In this document: piece after piece, positions 21,848 through 32,676 of the stretch
Layout of the letters: each line of letters opens with the position of its first letter
Position numbering within the stretch: position 1 is the stretch's first letter
Assembly: GCA_000969725.1 (NCBI GenBank)
Contig: JXSR01S007701.1
Source of the DNA: Ophiothrix spiculata
Lineage: Eukaryota; Echinodermata; Ophiuroidea; Amphilepidida; Ophiotrichidae
Reading direction: 5' to 3' (one strand)
DNA length: 50,371 nucleotides
Position numbers and translations under genes: made by a program
Notes under the pieces: model-generated
Seen by the model: only the letters and a program-made list of their open reading frames with translations
What the model was told of the DNA's origin: nothing
Databases searched by the model: none

Positions 21848-22122
21848 CCTTCACTATGGAACAATCTACCAAAGAGTCTAAATTCATATAGCATTTAAGA
21901 AATCTGGAATTAAAGGTCGTCTTATTCAAGTCTTTGAGTGATTTTCACGTCCTTTGTTGTGTCTTTTTTATGTAATTTGTGTTGTTGTAGAAACTTTTTT
22001 TTGGTATTAGTATGTAGTTAGGTTGATAAGGGCCAGGCTAATTCACATTGGCCTTCCAGTTTTCTCTTCCACAATAATTGTAAATTGTTTGTCATTTGAT
22101 GGAAATTAATTTTGATTTGATT
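21848..22122 (+). mobile_element. LINE 3' fragment (ORF2 C-terminus and UTR)
   Basis: Encodes SLWNNLPKSLNSYSI then a stop and frameshift, continuing KKSGIKGRLIQVFE-like in the next frame. LWNxLP is the usual C-terminal motif. The UTR has TTGATAAGGGCCAGGCTAAT then CACATTGGCC. Heavily decayed. MITE family 1 copy 3 abuts its 3' end. Confidence 0.6.
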
Positions 22123-22125
22123 ATG

Positions 22126-22572
22126 TGTGACCCGTCATATCGAAAGGTACCTTAAGGTCGGCATAGTAAATTACGAGATACAGGCCATTGAAGCTGAGCA
22201 TAGTCAAAAATCACATCCAAGGTCGAATTTCTAATTTCATCAGAAACATTACCTTTCAAGTGTATTCTACCATATCAATCAGGTTCCAACATCCAAAACA
22301 TAAGACAAATGTTTTAAAAACCAAGATAAAAATCCTTTCTCCATTCAAGTTTTATCAGTACAGAAACTTTAAACTCAATTTTCTCAGAACTATAGTTTTC
22401 TGAATCAGCCCGATGTCTTTTACCAATTTGAATGTAACTTTGCAATGGAACATCCATTAACCAAAAACAAGGTGTCATTTTAAAGCTTAAAATACAATCT
22501 TTAAGATGAGACCAAACAAATCCATTTTCATTTTGGGACCCTTATAGGTACCTTTGGATATGACGGGTCACA
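22126..22572 (+). mobile_element. MITE family 1, copy 3
   Basis: Left TGTGACCCGTCATATCGAAA then GGTACCTTAAGG; right AGGTACCTTTGGATATGACG then GGTCACA. The outer ends are inverted over about 35 bp. Best preserved of the three copies. The frame 22188-22403 lies wholly inside. Confidence 0.9.
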
Positions 22573-22784
22573 TATAACACCAAGATATAAAAGCATCAGT
22601 TTTGCGTCTGCCGGGCAGTTTTCAACCACTGCTTTCGTGTTATACAAGATATGCTTGAGGTAAAAGCTTATTGTCTCAAATGGTAGTTTAATGGTACGAT
22701 TACAATCCAGCTATTTTTATATTTAGTTTTAAGGGTACTCTGAACTGAACCTACTTTTGAATGTTCATTTGTGAGAAAAAATTG

Positions 22785-23060
22785 GCAGTCTAGAGAACTG
22801 AAGGGATCAAAAAAGATCCTTCAGAACTAGTTTTTTGGGGGGCAAAATTTGGCCCTGGAAGCCAGAATTTTCCAAATTTTGCTTGAAAAGGGGGTCTTGG
22901 GAACTAAATTTCAAAAAACGAGGCTAGGGAACTGAAAATTTGTTTGAAAAAATAAGGCTTGTGAACTAAAGGTTGTGCTTGAAATGGGGGTCTAGGGAGT
23001 GGCAGACAAGGGGGTCTTGAGGGCCGCACATACCTGTATCACCGTTCTAGGCCAGTGCCC
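22785..23060 (+). repeat. Degenerate GGGGGTCTTGGGAACT tandem repeat
   Basis: Repeated lines such as AGAGAACTGAAGG, GGGGGTCTTGGGAACTAAA, GGCTAGGGAACTGAAAATT and GGGGGTCTAGGGAGTGGCAG, ending GGGCCGCACATACCTGTATC. A similar block lies at 34135-34480. Confidence 0.7.
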
Positions 23061-23387
23061 CCTGGGCAATCAATACCTCTGCCTTCTGATTATTTTCTTT
23101 ATTGTATTTGATAATCACAATCTATGCACAGTTGTCAGCTGGAATGAGCTCATGAGCATGCATACCTGGCTTTTCCATATAGGGCCTATTTTCCTTCTAT
23201 ACTTTGATCAATACTAAATAGGCGGGAATTATGAGGCTTTTTTCTTCATCCACAAGTAAACATATTCCCACTTACATGTGCAACACAGACACTGATACAC
23301 AATTCACATGTGCGCTGCGTCCCATGTAATTGTGCTGTGTTCAGCTACGCACATGCATATATCTTGATCAATTCCAAGGAATTTAAA

Positions 23388-23778
23388 AAGGGGGAATCTG
23401 TACTCGACGCCATTTTGATTTCACCACCATGTAAATCCTATGGGATGGCAGCCATCTTGGATTGTTGCTCATAGAGGGCAAGTTATTGTACCTCTGGCAT
23501 TTTGCGGCTCTGTGTGCTTCAATTCGAGAGTCTTTGCAACGGATTAGCGTGAAAATTGACGTGCTTTGATCAGACTCGCAATACACGCTACTTGAAACGC
23601 AGACACTGTTTGCACGTGAAACAAAATGCACACGCTGTATATGCGTCAAGTGAAGATTTACGTGAGATTTACGCGATCTGCCTGGATATCGGGCCAAACT
23701 CCAAAAATATATACTGAGGTTCAATAACTCTGCTCATGAGCGACATAAGATGGTGGTGTATCTCGATTCCCCTATAAA
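23388..23778. mobile_element. Possible MITE, GGGGAATC ends
   Basis: AAAGGGGGAATCTGTACTCG with CGCCATTTTGATTTCACCAC on the left, and AAGATGGTGGTGTATCTCGA with TTCCCCT on the right, are weakly inverted. The interior is GC-richer with CACGTGAAAC and TTTACGTGAGATTTACG segments. The 113-codon minus frame at 23383-23724 is within it and unlike any known protein family. Confidence 0.45.
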
Positions 23779-24408
23779 AGATCAAAAAGATCCACTATTT
23801 GGTGTTGATCAAAGTATACACCTTGGGCATTCTAAACATTTCTAGGACAGAGAGGACAGAGTTATTCTTCTGTTTCAATCTCAGGAAATATAATACTGTG
23901 TCTCTGAGACTTTAACGTTTTACCTTTTCTCACTGTGCTAGGATGTAAAATATGAAAGAGCTAAGAAGTGTGCCTATTAAATGCATGTCTGGTTTGTGTG
24001 TGAATAAGCAGTGCATGGGCTTGTTCATTCTATTGTATAATACTACAAGAAAGTAGCCTACATATTATGGTCTGAATTGTTGATTTCAATAATCATAAAA
24101 GAAGTATTCCAGACAGGGGAATCTATTATGAACCAAACCTAGTTCCTTAAGAAGCCTTAAAATGCAATTAAGTATGACAAAAATACAAAACAAACGATTT
24201 CCGTTAGAAGCTTATATAGCATTATTCATGAATATTGACTTGCATCCTGTTGTGCAATTACACCCAGGGGAAAATAGAACATCAACAGACCATATGATAA
24301 TAATCCGGTTTTTGTATAGCAATTTTCCATGAATATCAAACCGCTCATGTTTCTCTGCAGGTACATCGTGTAAGCACATGATCCAACAGTACTTAGATTG
24401 TAATATTT

Positions 24409-24665
24409 CGTCATGCGAGTGCAATAAAGTCGTATCTGCAATAGCTGCCATTTGTTATAAATTTGGATTGCACACTTTGTAATTTCCAGTCTTGGGTCAG
24501 TGGTTCTTGAAATGGTTCTTCAGGTGACGTGAAGAACCATTTCAAGAACCATTGACAAGAGACAAGGAAATTTTTAGGGATTTTTCAAATTCTTGTGACA
24601 AGGCATAAAATAAATATAACTTAGGGCAGCCATTGCAGATACGACTTTCTTGCACTCACATGACG
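24409..24665. mobile_element. MITE family 2, copy 2, with central perfect hairpin
   Basis: Ends CGTCATGCGAGTGCAATAAA and TTTCTTGCACTCACATGACG, with GTATCTGCAATAGCTGCC / GGCAGCCATTGCAGATAC just inside. Inverted over about 40 bp. The centre is a separate hairpin (24497-24555). Confidence 0.9.
24497..24555. ncRNA. 26-bp-stem hairpin at MITE centre (possible small-RNA source)
   Basis: TCAGTGGTTCTTGAAATGGT then TCTTCA pairs with TGAAGAACCATTTCAAGAAC then CATTGA around a 7-base GGTGACG loop. One G:T-type mismatch. As RNA it would be a compact pre-miRNA-sized foldback, but transcription is not shown. Confidence 0.35.
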
Positions 24666-24745
24666 ATTTTACCCTTTTGCAGCTTCACATAACCTGGGTG
24701 GTATAGCAGACAATGCATAATGATGAAACTATTATTAAATTTGTG

Positions 24746-24870
24746 AGATTTTAGATGCAGGAGGAAGACCAGAGTCCCCGGACAAGAACCTATGCACATT
24801 CAGCACTGAGACTGCATGGGAATTGAACCTGGAACTCATTGGTGCAAAGTGAGGGAAGCAATGCTCCACT
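24746..24870 (-). mobile_element. tRNA-derived SINE, copy 3 (degraded)
   Basis: GATTTTAGATGCAGGAGGAA, AGACCAGAGTCCCCGGACAA, AATTGAACCTGGAACTCATT (box B, reversed) and GGTGCAAAGTGAGGGAAGCA. The tRNA-like head is cut by the MITE starting at 24869. Confidence 0.8.
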
Positions 24871-25118
24871 AAGGGGAGACACGTAAACTAATCGGCAATA
24901 TGGTTCAGATATCTGCACTAGTCGGAACAGTCTATTTCTCCACTAATCTTACATATAACGATAATTCCTCTTATCCACGCATTTGGTTGTGTGCATGTGT
25001 ACTATGGTTTTAAAGCATCAAATTGAATATATTCCAGCCATATGCCAACAATTTGACTTCGTTGTCTAAATCAGATAACGGCAAGCTGTTGCCGATAAAT
25101 TTAGGTGTCTCCCCTAAC
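24869..25118. mobile_element. MITE with TAAGGGGAGACAC ends
   Basis: CTAAGGGGAGACACGTAAAC with AATCGGCAA at the left, and TTGCCGATAAATTTAGGTGT with CTCCCCTAA at the right. About 30 bp inverted, 250 bp total, no ORF. Confidence 0.8.
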
Positions 25119-26055
25119 CCATTTCCACCATAACACATGAGTTGTCTCAGACTCTGGGGATCTGCTCAAATATGCATCATCTACTGACGACCCTATTAGT
25201 ATGAAATTGTCAAAAACGTATTTTTCCTAGGCATCAAACATGGCTTTTATTTTTTTTTACACAACACCTTCCATATCCAATTTGTTACAGTATGCTTAAA
25301 GGGACTTGCCTAAATTCTTCCTGCTACAATAAGTTCATGTGATCAAAATGATCTATAAATTTGTATTGGCATTATTAAACTTAACCTACATGACAAACTC
25401 AACAAGTTATCAATTAAAGATGTTATCCATGTTTGAAAATACATGTATGAAGTTATATCTGTTAAATTGAAAACATGTGATTCATACATATTCAGGAAGA
25501 TTTTTGTTCTTGACAGGAAGCCACCCTCGCCGGATAAAATTATGTGGATGTATGGATGCATTGTTGTTGATTTGTGATGAACAACTCTGTAGTTTGTTTG
25601 AATACCTAAACCAAATCACCTTAAAGTCCCTGATAGATGAGATGGTATTGATGTAAGGTCATTTGTTTCTGCTGCAAGGAGTTCTGGCAAACCTATTAGG
25701 CGGCACACCACAAAATAGCTCCCCATTGACTTACTGTACAAAATGGCTTCCAAGATCACCCGGGAACTCATTAATAAAGCAGCCGGTTTCTTCAACACTG
25801 GCTTTTCTTAATTGATTATGATCTATTTTAACAAAAAATGATGAAAAATATATACCATCAAGGCAAATTGTTTGAGATGATGTGCGTTGAATGTAATACC
25901 GCCCCATCACCGAGAGCCACGTTTCATATTTCCCAAATCTCATGCATTTTTTGGGAATAGCCTTAAAGTTTACCAAAGTACTCTGGAGATAAAATAATGC
26001 ATCAGAACAACTTTAAATAAACCTAAATCCATGATTAGATGAAAATATACACCAA
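25119..26055. other. Non-coding stretch
   Basis: Minus frames at 25343-25561, 25616-25798 and 25731-25976 (60-81 codons) overlap each other in different frames and show no recognisable domain. Not called as genes. Confidence 0.4.
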
Positions 26056-26061
26056 ACAAAT

Positions 26062-26102
26062 TGCCCTTCTACACTTTTTGAGGTCCTCATTTTAGAAGGG
26101 CA
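26062..26102. other. Short perfect hairpin
   Basis: TGCCCTTCTA and TAGAAGGGCA, ten perfect base pairs around a 21-base loop. No further context. Confidence 0.7.
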
Positions 26103-26296
26103 TAGCAGCGCCAGTTTATTTAGTGTAGTGGACCCATTATGTATTTGATAATGAAACAAGGTCTCTCTGCAAAGTTGAAGAGGTGTTTGCAGCCAAAATC
26201 ACATGCAGAATTAAAATATTGACTAAATTATGCAAATTTTGATTTGCAAATTATCATGTCATCATTCATCTGCTGTGAAATAATTCAGAATTTTGG

Positions 26297-26508
26297 ATAA
26301 ATAACCCCCGGAAATAACCGTATGAAACATAGGAGCTAAATAATTTCAAAAATATGCTATGGTGGTTAAATAACCCCCGGAAATAACCGTATAAAACATA
26401 GGAGCTAAATAATTTCAAAAATATGCTATGGTGGTTAAATAACCCCCGGAAATAACCGTATAAAACATAGGGCTAAATAATTTCAAAAATATGCTGTGGT
26501 GGTTATAA
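26297..26508 (+). repeat. 69-bp tandem repeat, three copies
   Basis: Unit begins TAAATAACCCCCGGAAATAA, contains CATAGGAGCTAAATAATTTC and ends ATGCTATGGTGGT. Starts at 26302, 26371 and 26440 (TAACCCCC). Nearly identical, so recent. The last unit has a 2-base deletion (GGGCTAAA). Confidence 0.95.
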
Positions 26509-26904
26509 AAGCAGCTAGTGGCTATTCAAAAAACATTCTTAACTAAAGCATGACGATGACACAAGCAATCATGCATGTGACTTATTGGTGTTTAGGAAGC
26601 TTACCTCACGTTATCCGGAAACGACACTGCTTACCCAACAGGTATATTGGATTATTACCTGCAATGTGTGTTTAGCTTTGATATAAAACACTCAACATAG
26701 GCTTATTGATTCTGATGGCTGAAGGGGTCACTTATGACCTGGACCCACTTCGAATTGATGGTGTAGGAGTGAGCAAGAAGATTTAAGTGTGTTCATTTCT
26801 ACTCTATAAATCTTGAAGTATGAAGCAAGCAATAAGACTCTGTAACAAGATTCATTGCATACCCCTTGTATTTTACAACATTGTAAACTGGTGATTTTGT
26901 ATTA

Positions 26905-27093
26905 TGTAAGAGACTAGTAAAGATTGATTAGGATTGATTTAGGCCAAATTGCTGTGTATTAATATTTTTGTACATGAATCGTTCATAATGTTGTTCACAC
27001 TGTAAGAGACTAGTAAAGATTGATTAGGATTGATTTAGGCCAAATCGCTACGTATTAATATTTTTGTACATGAATCGTTCATAATTTTAGTAT
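26905..27093 (+). repeat. 96-bp tandem repeat, two copies
   Basis: GTAAGAGACTAGTAAAGATT to CATGAATCGTTCATAAT, at 26906 and 27002, with only a few mismatches. Confidence 0.95.
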
Positions 27094-27479
27094 TATTATA
27101 GGCTAATTTTGTTACTACCACATGAACAAACTTGAACGTAAGTTTATTTGCATATTCGAAAAATACAGACATACAGAAACTGAAGAAAACTTGTCATAAA
27201 TTCAGCTCCTACCATATTTGCACATACTCAACTTAAACTATGTGCAGTAGAAAGACAACAGAATCAGGATATTATTATCACTGGGTATATAATGACTCTG
27301 GTTCCATGACAGAATTCATTTTCCCTTCATTTCTTACTTGTTTGCCCTGTATCACTTGTTGCCTCAACCTTTGGAGCTAGAGTGTTCATTTTTTACATAA
27401 CAGTTCAAAGATTCACTTTATTTAAAGAAGTAAGACATCTTCGTCAAACATACTAATAATTACCAACAGCACAATTAAA

Positions 27480-27720
27480 GACTCAATAACAAAATTGCAC
27501 AGAAACCCTTTATATGTTTATTTTTCATGCATAACCATGCTTTAGTAATATCAGTAACTCTTGCGACTATGAACTAGACCTATTTTGTAAAACTATTGTT
27601 TGGTAATAAAGCATGGCCATTTATGATTTGTTCGAGCAAAAATTGAAAATCTCTGGCACACTAGATTGGTAATTATGCAAGACCATTGTGACTTGGTTCT
27701 GAAGCAGTCAATCATATCAT
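27480..27720 (+). repeat. Direct repeat R, diverged copy 1
   Basis: Shares ATGAACTAGACCTA, TTTGTTCGAGCAAAAA, TCTCTGGCACACT and GCAAGACCATTG with the better-conserved copies at 28577-28905 and 29812-30140. Confidence 0.7.
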
Positions 27721-28494
27721 CAATCATAACCAATCATCTTCAATCATATTCTTTGGTTCCATAAAACTTAACAACAAAATAACATGAAATACATAAAACA
27801 AAATTAAATGGGGGAGTAGACTTAATTAAGGCCAATAAGACCCAGTAGAATATCTACCATTTGAACAAAATAAAAAAAAAATTGTAGGACAAGAATTGAA
27901 CAACAGAAAATCTGACCACAACTACTTCTGACCACAAGAACGTTATGGTAGTGTCATTACAAATCATCAAATCATATATTTGTGGGTTTTTTTAACAACT
28001 ATGTATCTCCTTGGGGTCACTTCAAAACTCAACCGACGGTTATCCGCCCTGAACCGCAGGTTGAGATTTGAAGTCGCCCTTTAAACAGGAATTTACCATT
28101 GTTTATTTGAGATGAACCTACAGCTGATGTTCAGATTAGCATGTCACACATAGCAAAGCGTTTACAGAAGTGCGTACTCAGTTCACTTAAGTCGGTGCAC
28201 TGTTCATCTTGCGTAGGGCACTTTAAGTACATGCAAAGCCTGCTGCTTGGGAAAAAATTAACATGGCAAAGCAACAGACATTCGCAAACTGGCGTTTTGC
28301 TTCAGATTCTGCTAAATGTTTTACAGAGATATGAGTCTCAAACAAGTAGAATTGAATTCATACATAGGTTTTGAGCTTGAGCCAATTTGACCATTTTCGA
28401 CAAAGTTGAATAGGTGCTTGCTGCCATAATCACAATCAGAGGTAAAATAATGACCAAAAATGCAAGTAAAACATCTTTTTCCCCACATTTTCAA

Positions 28495-28563
28495 GAAGCC
28501 TGTTGCACCAATTTTGCCAGCTCCTGCGCCAATGGTGTGCCAAACGGCCTTAGCAGGAACACT
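28495..28563 (-). mobile_element. Half of hAT-like MITE (CAGTGTTCCTGCTAAGG)
   Basis: TTGCACCAATTTTGCCAG...GGCCTTAGCAGGAACACTG is the reverse complement of the left half of 8465-8725. The other end is missing. Confidence 0.7.
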
Positions 28564-28576
28564 GTGTCCAGTAATC

Positions 28577-28905
28577 ATACACAACCAAATATCAGTATGC
28601 CAATGGCCAGCCAGCTGAGTGTTTTGTTAGCTTTGTTTAGTCAAGCCACCCAGGAAGCGAGGCTACAAAGCCACCCAGTACAGGATTATAGTCTTAAAAT
28701 TTGTTAGTTTTGATATCTAATAGAATCATGAATATTGCTTTTATTAATATCAGTCAATTGAGGGTCTTTCCTATGAACTAGACCTACTTTGTATTACTAC
28801 TTCATATGTTTGTTAATGAAGCGAGTCCATATGTTATTTGTTCTAGCAAAAACTGCACACTGGGTTAATGAGGCAAGACCATTTGGGACTTGGTACTGAA
28901 GCATG
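28577..28905 (+). repeat. Direct repeat R, copy 2
   Basis: ATGCCAATGGCCAGCCAGCT through GGCAAGACCATT matches 29812-30140 at about 90% or better, 1.2 kb away. It includes CAAGCCACCCAGGAAGCGAG and CTACAAAGCCACCCAGTAC. Confidence 0.9.
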
Positions 28906-28920
28906 GTAATTTGTGAGTTG

Positions 28921-29204
28921 TAAGGGCCAAAACATAGTCGGCCTCCAAACAAGATTTTCACTACCAAACATTTGATCGTGACGTCAAAATGACGAGTGAC
29001 TCCAAACAGAATAACTTCAACACCGAGTTGAGACCAAATAAAATTTCGCCCTAGATTGCACATGCTATTGAATTGCCATATACATTGGACCAAATGTTTG
29101 TTACCTGTTCATACTTCAAGTTCGATGGCAAATATTTGGTGACGTCACGCCCAAATGTTTGGTAGGGAAAATTTTGTTTGGAGGCCAACTATGGTTTGGC
29201 CTTA
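28921..29204. mobile_element. MITE with TAAGGGCCAAAACATAG ends
   Basis: Left TAAGGGCCAAAACATAGTCG then GCCTCCAAACAAGA; right TTTGTTTGGAGGCCAACTAT then GGTTTGGCCTTAA. About 37 bp inverted, 284 bp total. Inner CGTGACGTCA / GGTGACGTCACG are further inverted. Confidence 0.9.
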
Positions 29205-29317
29205 ACAGTAAAACACTGAATTGGTAATGTTGCAAACCCATTGGAGAGTGATTAGAATACGTTTACAATCCTTGTCATATTTATTGGTAATGATGTAATG
29301 CCATTAAGACTATTGCC

Positions 29318-29575
29318 CTGGGGGCCACACAGATATAATGTTGCAGGCATAGCGTGACCACAGTTTTTTGAGTAACCCCCTCCCCCCAGACCACATGGCA
29401 AACTAAATTTTGTTTGGAGGCCGACTATGTTTTGGCCCTAACACGGTACACTGAATTTGTAATGTTGCAAACTGTTGGGGGCCACTCAAATATAATGTTG
29501 CAGGCATAGTGTGGCCACAGTTTTTTTGAGTACCCCTGGGGGGGGGGGGGGGGGCTATTGACCACATGGCAGACT
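29318..29575 (+). repeat. Tandem duplication with solo MITE end and G17 tract
   Basis: GGGGCCACACAGATATAATG, then TTGCAGGCATAGCGTGACCA, repeats at 29477 with few changes. Between them, 29404-29441 is a lone right end of the 28921-29204 MITE. The second unit carries 17 consecutive G at 29538-29554 where the first has CCCCCTCCCCCC. Confidence 0.8.
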
Positions 29576-29811
29576 ATGAATTGGTAATGATGGCAACATT
29601 TCAAAAAAATTAGAGAAATTGAAAAGATCCTTTTTTATTATTGATATAGTTAGAGTTTTGATCTAGGTGTAAATGCAGAACATGTTATTTTTCATACTCA
29701 CAATCTAATATTCACATATTAATGATAAATTAATTATTAAGTTTTAAGGAATAAGGCAAGCAAAGACATAACAATGGTCAAACCATCGTATATGTCTATT
29801 AATCATGCATA

Positions 29812-30140
29812 ACCAATCTTACATATGCCAATGGCCAGCCAACTCAGCTGAGTGTTTTGTTAGCTTTGCTTAGTCAAGCCACCCAGGAAACGAGGCTACA
29901 AAGCCACCCAGTACGGGATTATAGTCTTAAATGTGTGTTAGTTTTGATATCTAATAGAGTGCATGAATAATGCTTTTATTAATATCAGTCAATTGAGGGT
30001 CTTTTCTATGAACTAGACCTACTTTGTATTACTACTCCGTATGTTTGTTAATGAAGCGAGTCCATATGTTATTTGTTCTAGCAAAAACTGAAGTCTCTGG
30101 CACACTGGGTTAATGAGGCAAGACCATTGGGGACTTTTCT
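29812..30140 (+). repeat. Direct repeat R, copy 3
   Basis: See copy 2. The MITE 28921-29204 and the G-tract duplication lie between copies 2 and 3. Confidence 0.9.
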
Positions 30141-31245
30141 GGTAAAAAACATTTTAAGTCCCTGGTGTTTATATTATGTATGGGTAATGATGCAAGCCAT
30201 TTCTATGGCTTTTGACCATGTGCAGTAATAGCTAGGTCTTTGACAGCTTCAGTAAAGGCTAGAGGTATAAATATAGCACTATACAGGTATTGCTTAACCA
30301 GGGAGGGCACTGAATTAGAGAAATGTGTTATGGGTATGTGTAACCCTGAAGACCCCTTTTCACGGACAGTCTGCCACTTTTTAGACCCATTTTCAACAAC
30401 AACCTTTACTTTACAAGCCGTATTTTGAAATTCTCTTTAATTCATAATTCCTTTATTGGAAATTTAGTTGTGGGTTTAAAGTCCCAAGTGGCAGTTTACG
30501 TCTCCTTGCTTCCTTGGGCAAGAAACTTTACTCTAATTGGTCTGGGGTTCAACAGTCACGTTAAGCCGTTGGTCCCCTGTGTGAATGCTACTTCATGGGG
30601 TGCTGTATACAGTGTATACCTGCATGGTGAGTCAACCACTTATCTATCTCAGCATTACCTTGAATGGTGAAAATTTGCAAGTAAGCAATAATTGTCCTGT
30701 TCGTTTTATGCATATTTCCAATTCTACTACTATGAAAGAAAATATGTGTTATTAGATATTTTTGAAATGAAATAGATGGAAACAATTATGCAAGTCAAGA
30801 TCTTAAACAAACAGAGTAGTGTTTTTAAGATTCAGATTGTTGTTATATTTTATGATCATGACTTAAAGCAATACTATAAAGTGTTAAAAATGAAGCGCCC
30901 CCTGTCAACCATGACTTTTGATTTTTTTTTTTTAGCTTATTGGGTTTGTTTTGGGTAAGATATTAATACCCTCCAAATGATTTAACTTCATTATGCTTAC
31001 TTTTTCTGTTATGGTCATTTGTTGAATTAAATTCGGGATCCCAAATTTAATTCCACATGTATTAGCATAGGAAAGCATGCATGTCCTATTTATCATTGTT
31101 TTCAGTGGCAAAACAATTTTGGGACAAAATACACTTGACAACGCTTTTAGAAAGTCACTTTCCTTCAGTTTATGCTATTCTTACTATAAACAATATTTTA
31201 TCAAAATCTTATAGTATTGCTATAAGAAAATAAACAATAAAGTAT
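30141..31245. other. Non-coding stretch, possible decayed SINE-like segment
   Basis: CTTCCTTGGGCAAGAAACTT near 30507 resembles a motif common in tRNA-related or DNA repeats (CCTTGGGCAAGGCACTT). The frame 30425-30670 over it is not supported as a gene. Confidence 0.3.
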
Positions 31246-31380
31246 AACTTACCTGATGAGAGCAATTACCCAGATGAGTGTCATCATGAAAATGAAAGAG
31301 AAGAAAATAAGTAAACATTTTAAAAACGTGTTTTTTATTTGTAGTTGTCTGAATGGGGTAATATCATTTGGTGACAAAAC

Positions 31381-31955
31381 CATTCTGCTCCTTTGTTTCA
31401 AAAATTGAAAATACTAAGTGTTTACGATACATATACTCTTGAAGTTGGTATTTTCATGTTTAAGTACGCTAATAAAAATCTCCCGATCGCTCTTCATCAT
31501 TTTTTTACAAAACACAATCAATTGCATGAGTACTTCACCAGAGGCAATAATGACTATACTCTAACAAAAAATCGATTAGTTTTTTCTGATCAAACTGTAA
31601 AAACCTCAGGCCCTATTATTTGGTAATCTCTTGATTCAAAGATAAAAAAATTCAAATTCCGTTAAACATTTCAAAAATCAATTAAAGTGTCACCTCTTAT
31701 CAAAATATTAATGTACATTTTGGAGCATGGTTTGTTTATTGTCTTTTTGATCATCTTTTAAGTGTTTTTCTTTTTTGTCATTGTGTTTTTTAATATATTG
31801 GTTTGTTGTAACTTTGTAATGGGTTGTGGTCGCCTTTGGCCCTTGGCCTTTTGATCACATCCCCCATATCATTGTTTGGTTAATTATATATTTTTTGTAT
31901 GTTTTTATGGATATGGAAAATAATAAAGTTGATTGATTGTTTGATTGATTGATTG
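31381..31955 (+). mobile_element. LINE 3' end (ORF2 C-terminus, UTR, GATT tail)
   Basis: From 31381 the frame reads HSAPLFQKLKILSVYDTY, LEVGIFMFKYANKNLP, YFTRGNNDYTLTKNRL and SGPIIW, then an in-frame TAA, followed by SLDSKIKKFKFR. HSAPLF, the FMFKYxNxxLP helix, the (Y/N)-rich TRxxxxY block and SGPxIWNSL are the hallmark C-terminal region of Jockey/CR1/L2-like ORF2 proteins. The stop after the W shows it is dead. UTR has GGCCCTTGGCCTTTTGATCA and ends AATAAAGTTGATTGATTG. 5'-truncated at 31381. Confidence 0.9.
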
Positions 31956-32362
31956 ACGTACAATGGAAGCAGTGTTTCTAGTGATAAATCTATATAAGTC
32001 ATATTTTGGGCTTTTGTTAGTCAAACAAATTAATCTTAATGAATAAATTGATTTTCTTTTTTAAAAGGCTAAAGGGAATGAAGTCAAAGCACTGTCAATA
32101 TATACATAGGTATCCATTCTGCTGAATTCGTTTTGTGCTTGTTTCTATTTTTTGTTTTGCCATTTTATCGTAAAAGATTTTCATTAAAGTTCTTTTAAGA
32201 GCAAAATCCATTTTTTGGAATGTAGTCAAGCCCTTTTAAATAAAACGAAGAGAGCAAATGTCAAACTCACAAGCAAATTCATCAGTCCGAAAATATCCTT
32301 AAATCTTCATGAATGAGCACACCTTTGCGAATCCAATATTGAAAGATAATATCGCATCATAC

Positions 32363-32427
32363 CTCGATAGCATGCAGGCTCACACCATGTAGATGACGAT
32401 ACATGGTGGTGAATTCTGCAGTCTCGT
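32363..32427 (-). CDS. Candidate coding exon, copy A (unknown gene)
   Basis: On the minus strand a 65-bp block follows GGGACAAG and ends ATCGAG before GTATGATG, a plausible acceptor and donor. Read in phase it gives DETAEFTTM then YRHLHGVSLHAIE. The paralogous block at 47625-47689 has exactly the same length and borders and gives DDSAEFNTI then YCHLHGVGLHVIE. In the aligned codons from the preceding GGA/GGT to the final GAG, I count nine third-position changes against two first- and three second-position changes, the pattern of purifying selection. Upstream of the block the bias disappears. I do not recognise the protein. No other exon of this gene could be firmly placed, so it may be a pseudogene or a gene with long introns. 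Confidence 0.45.
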
Positions 32428-32639
32428 CTTGTCCCAATTTGTCAGTCGTATAAACAGTGAAATTCATTGGAGAAGCGATAACACAAAATCACCCACGCTT
32501 TTTGTATATCATGTCTTTGATGCCATGTTTATGTATTCATTGTTAACATGGGCAATTCATGCCACCTGCTTGAGAATAAAGGCCGAATAAAAAAATAAAT
32601 ATGTTTCTTCTCTTCAATATTTGATTTGAGGAATCTTTA

Positions 32640-32676
32640 CATTGCTTTTTATTTCTCAAAAAAAAAAAAAAAAAGC
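32640..32676 (+). repeat. Poly-A tract
   Basis: An A17 run at about 32659-32675 within T/A-rich DNA, flanked on both sides by the words CTTTTTATTT. Confidence 0.7.

Larger units (their letters stand above)
31246..32590 (-). repeat. Paralogous segment, copy A
   Basis: Matches 46356-47979 in order and orientation. Shared points are a CAG/GTAAGTT splice-like site (31246-31290), the exon-like block (32363-32427) with its flanks, and TTTATGTATTCATTGTTAAC. A LINE 3' end occupies 31381-31955 here and is absent from copy B. Probably part of a larger duplication continuing at 35380. Confidence 0.75.

Noticed and set aside
23383-23724. 113-codon minus-strand frame
   Set aside because: Lies within a probable MITE of higher GC; no recognisable domain and no start context or splice signals.
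26297-26508. CRISPR-like array
   Set aside because: Units are contiguous tandem repeats without unique spacers, in an animal genome context.
29538-29554. G17 tract as a regulatory G-quadruplex
   Set aside because: It sits in a repeat-rich duplication where homopolymer length is unstable and prone to assembly error; no gene nearby to regulate.
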